A stretch of 64,000 nt of DNA from Salinimicrobium sp. TH3 (lineage in GTDB: Bacteria; Bacteroidota; Bacteroidia; Flavobacteriales; Flavobacteriaceae): positions 186,001 to 250,000 of the forward strand of contig NZ_JAPONB010000001.1 of assembly GCF_026676115.1 (NCBI RefSeq). Direction: 5' to 3'. The position numbers and the translations under genes are program-made. Positions 62,335 to 64,000 of the stretch are shown here, piece by piece. Position 1 is the stretch's first letter; each line of letters starts with the position of its first letter. Under the pieces are notes generated by a model, which worked only from the letters and a program-made list of their open reading frames with translations, did no database searches and had not been told where the DNA came from.

Positions 62335-64000
62335 ATGAAGATCAAATTTTTCACCATCATGGGCTTGCTGTTCGGGGTACTATCGTATGCTCAAACGGGA
62401 AGTATTAGCGGGAACATTGTTGATGCTACAACAGGAGAACCTCTTCTAGGCGCCAATGTTGTGGTACGTGGCACCAACACAGGGGCAACGACCAACGAGA
62501 AGGGATATTTTATTCTAAAGGACCTTGAGCCGGAACAATATACGCTGGACATCTTTTTTATGGGGTACGAAAGTATGACCCGCAGGATTGACCTGGAACA
62601 AGGACAGGAGGTGACTCTTGATCTAAGGCTTAACAAATCCAGCGATTTATTGAGTGAAGTGGTTGTTTCTGCAAACAGGAGACCACAAAAAATCACCCGC
62701 GCGCCTGCCACGGTTAACGTTATTTCTTCGGAGCAGATCGAGAACTTTCCCGGTCCTAATGCGGGGGAACTTGCTGCCCGCCAAAAGGGAGTTGACTTTG
62801 TGAGATCCGGAGTACAGGGTACAGGGATCAATATACGCGGTTTTAATTCTGCTTTTAATTCCAAGAACCTGCAGGTGGAGGATGGAAGGATATCCAATCT
62901 TGTAGCTACCGGCTTACCTTTTGGTTCTTTTACAACCATTACCAAAGAAGATATTGAGCGCGTAGAGATCATTTTAGGTCCCAACGCCGCACTTTACGGG
63001 CCTAATGCCCATAATGGTTTGGTGAACACCTTGACCAAAGATCCAAGAACTTCAGAAGGGCTGGACCTAATTGCAGGTGCAGGGAACCAGGAGCAATTGA
63101 CCTTTAGAGGACGCTTCGCTATGGAAGTTAAAGATAATGTTGGGATCAAGCTTTGGGGAGAGCATACCCAGGGAACTGAGTTTGATTATGTGGATTCGGT
63201 TTATGTAGGACCAACAGCATACCCCGAACTAGAACTGGATCCCGATTTCCATACTACTAAATATGGAGCCGCAGTTTACTATGGTCTAAATGAAACCAAT
63301 GATCTTATTGCATCCTACGGGCATAGTAATAACTCCAATTTAGGCGTGACCAATGCCGGTAGGAATCAAATCAAGGATTGGAATATAGATTACGCACAGC
63401 TGCGGTATCTCTCTCCGCATTTTTATGCTAACGTTTACCACACCTGGAGTAAGACCGAAGATACGTATGCAATAAATCAACGTACGCAGAATTATATTTC
63501 TTTCATAAACAACGGATTTTCGGAAGCTGAAGCATTGGAGAGATCATTTACAGAACAATGGTTCCCCGTTCCGGCTTTACCCGATGGAGGATTAGCTCTG
63601 CCAAGAGGTGCAGTATTCGCCGATGATTCCAGGAGGTGGAATGGGGAAGCACAATATAACAACGAGATCAGCGCACTTACATATGTGGCCGGAATTCAAT
63701 ATCAGCAGGACCGGGCAGATTCCAAGGGAACTTACTTGCTGGACATGGATGGGCCTATTGTAATTGACCAGACGGGATATTATGGACAACTGGAATACAC
63801 TTTTGAAGACGCCGGGCTTGACCTGCTTTTTGTTGGAAGATATGACGATCACGAGTTATATGGAGGAAACTTTATTCCAAAAGCAGCTATTGTTAAGAAC
63901 TTCGACTTTGGAAGTTTCAGGCTGACTTATGGAAAAGGAATTGCTGCTCCTTCTATTCTCAACCTTAGCGGAAATCTCTTTGGAGGCCTGGTACTTGGGA
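62335..64000 (+). CDS. TonB-dependent receptor, 3' end cut by window edge
   Basis: The frame opens at ATG 62335 and continues for 555 codons to the edge without a stop. It has a signal peptide (MKIKFFTIMGLLFGVLSYAQ), a CarboxypepD_reg-like domain (GSISGNIVDATTGEPLLGAN, about 22-105), a region with LLSEVVVSANR near the TonB box and the plug (about 120-225: IERVEIILGPNAALYGPNA). The strand-rich barrel is only partly present. It lies 129 bases downstream of the operon and could be its outer-membrane entry, but it may have its own promoter. The ligand is unknown. Confidence 0.9.
   Translation, partial: MKIKFFTIMGLLFGVLSYAQTGSISGNIVDATTGEPLLGANVVVRGTNTGATTNEKGYFILKDLEPEQYTLDIFFMGYESMTRRIDLEQGQEVTLDLRLNKSSDLLSEVVVSANRRPQKITRAPATVNVISSEQIENFPGPNAGELAARQKGVDFVRSGVQGTGINIRGFNSAFNSKNLQVEDGRISNLVATGLPFGSFTTITKEDIERVEIILGPNAALYGPNAHNGLVNTLTKDPRTSEGLDLIAGAGNQEQLTFRGRFAMEVKDNVGIKLWGEHTQGTEFDYVDSVYVGPTAYPELELDPDFHTTKYGAAVYYGLNETNDLIASYGHSNNSNLGVTNAGRNQIKDWNIDYAQLRYLSPHFYANVYHTWSKTEDTYAINQRTQNYISFINNGFSEAEALERSFTEQWFPVPALPDGGLALPRGAVFADDSRRWNGEAQYNNEISALTYVAGIQYQQDRADSKGTYLLDMDGPIVIDQTGYYGQLEYTFEDAGLDLLFVGRYDDHELYGGNFIPKAAIVKNFDFGSFRLTYGKGIAAPSILNLSGNLFGGLVLG

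Noticed and set aside
62391-62984. 197-codon leftward frame at the right end
   Set aside because: Shadow of the TonB receptor N-terminus; low-complexity Ser/Arg-rich translation.

Overview
This window comes from a member of the Bacteroidota, most likely a marine Flavobacteriaceae (a Gramella/Salegentibacter-like guess). The support is: several promoters of the form TTG-N19/20-TAnnTTTG, few Shine-Dalgarno sequences, CarboxypepD_reg-like and TonB-dependent receptors, a short ProB without a PUA domain, ribosomal protein S2 with a long charged tail, an SDR-type threonine dehydrogenase, and gene orders such as asnS-rpoN and rplM-rpsI-rpsB-tsf with pyrH-frr nearby. Coding density is high. I see no phage, insertion sequence, CRISPR array or rRNA operon.

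Layout. 1-12.4 kb is accessory envelope and redox metabolism: a truncated surface protein, a FAD/Rieske oxidoreductase, a multicopper oxidase fused to an outer-membrane barrel followed by an ion channel, a PQQ-type sugar dehydrogenase, a TonB receptor paired with a TMEM220 protein, and threonine dehydrogenase. 12.4-19.4 kb holds a cold-shock protein, a CLC transporter, aspS, a repeat-rich intergenic island and proA-proB. 19.4-26.1 kb is a four-gene TetR-controlled tripartite RND efflux operon with a clear promoter/operator. 26.2-35.7 kb has a prenyl synthase, sucA-sucB, a retropepsin-like protease divergent from tatD, an acyltransferase and ansA. 35.7-45.2 kb has tRNA-Ser, an exbB-exbD-exbD cluster, an outer-membrane protein, rpoN, asnS and an MMPL transporter. 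45.3-50.1 kb is translation core (frr, pyrH, tsf, rpsB, rpsI, rplM). 51-54 kb is polA, flanked by simple-repeat islands. 54.4-64 kb holds a glycosylasparaginase plus sugar permease unit, divergent from an operon of Na+/solute symporter, acyl-CoA ligase, exported alpha/beta hydrolase and an unknown protein, then a truncated TonB receptor.

Most of the window is ordinary flavobacterial housekeeping. The observations most worth following are: the multicopper oxidase-barrel fusion; PolA with a degraded exonuclease I motif; a CLC protein with channel-like substitutions; an ion channel with a non-canonical filter; a predicted pseudoknot or switch between rpsB and tsf; an operator overlapping the RND efflux promoter; and a putative ester uptake, hydrolysis and CoA-activation operon at the right end. 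No wholly new defence or biosynthetic system was found.
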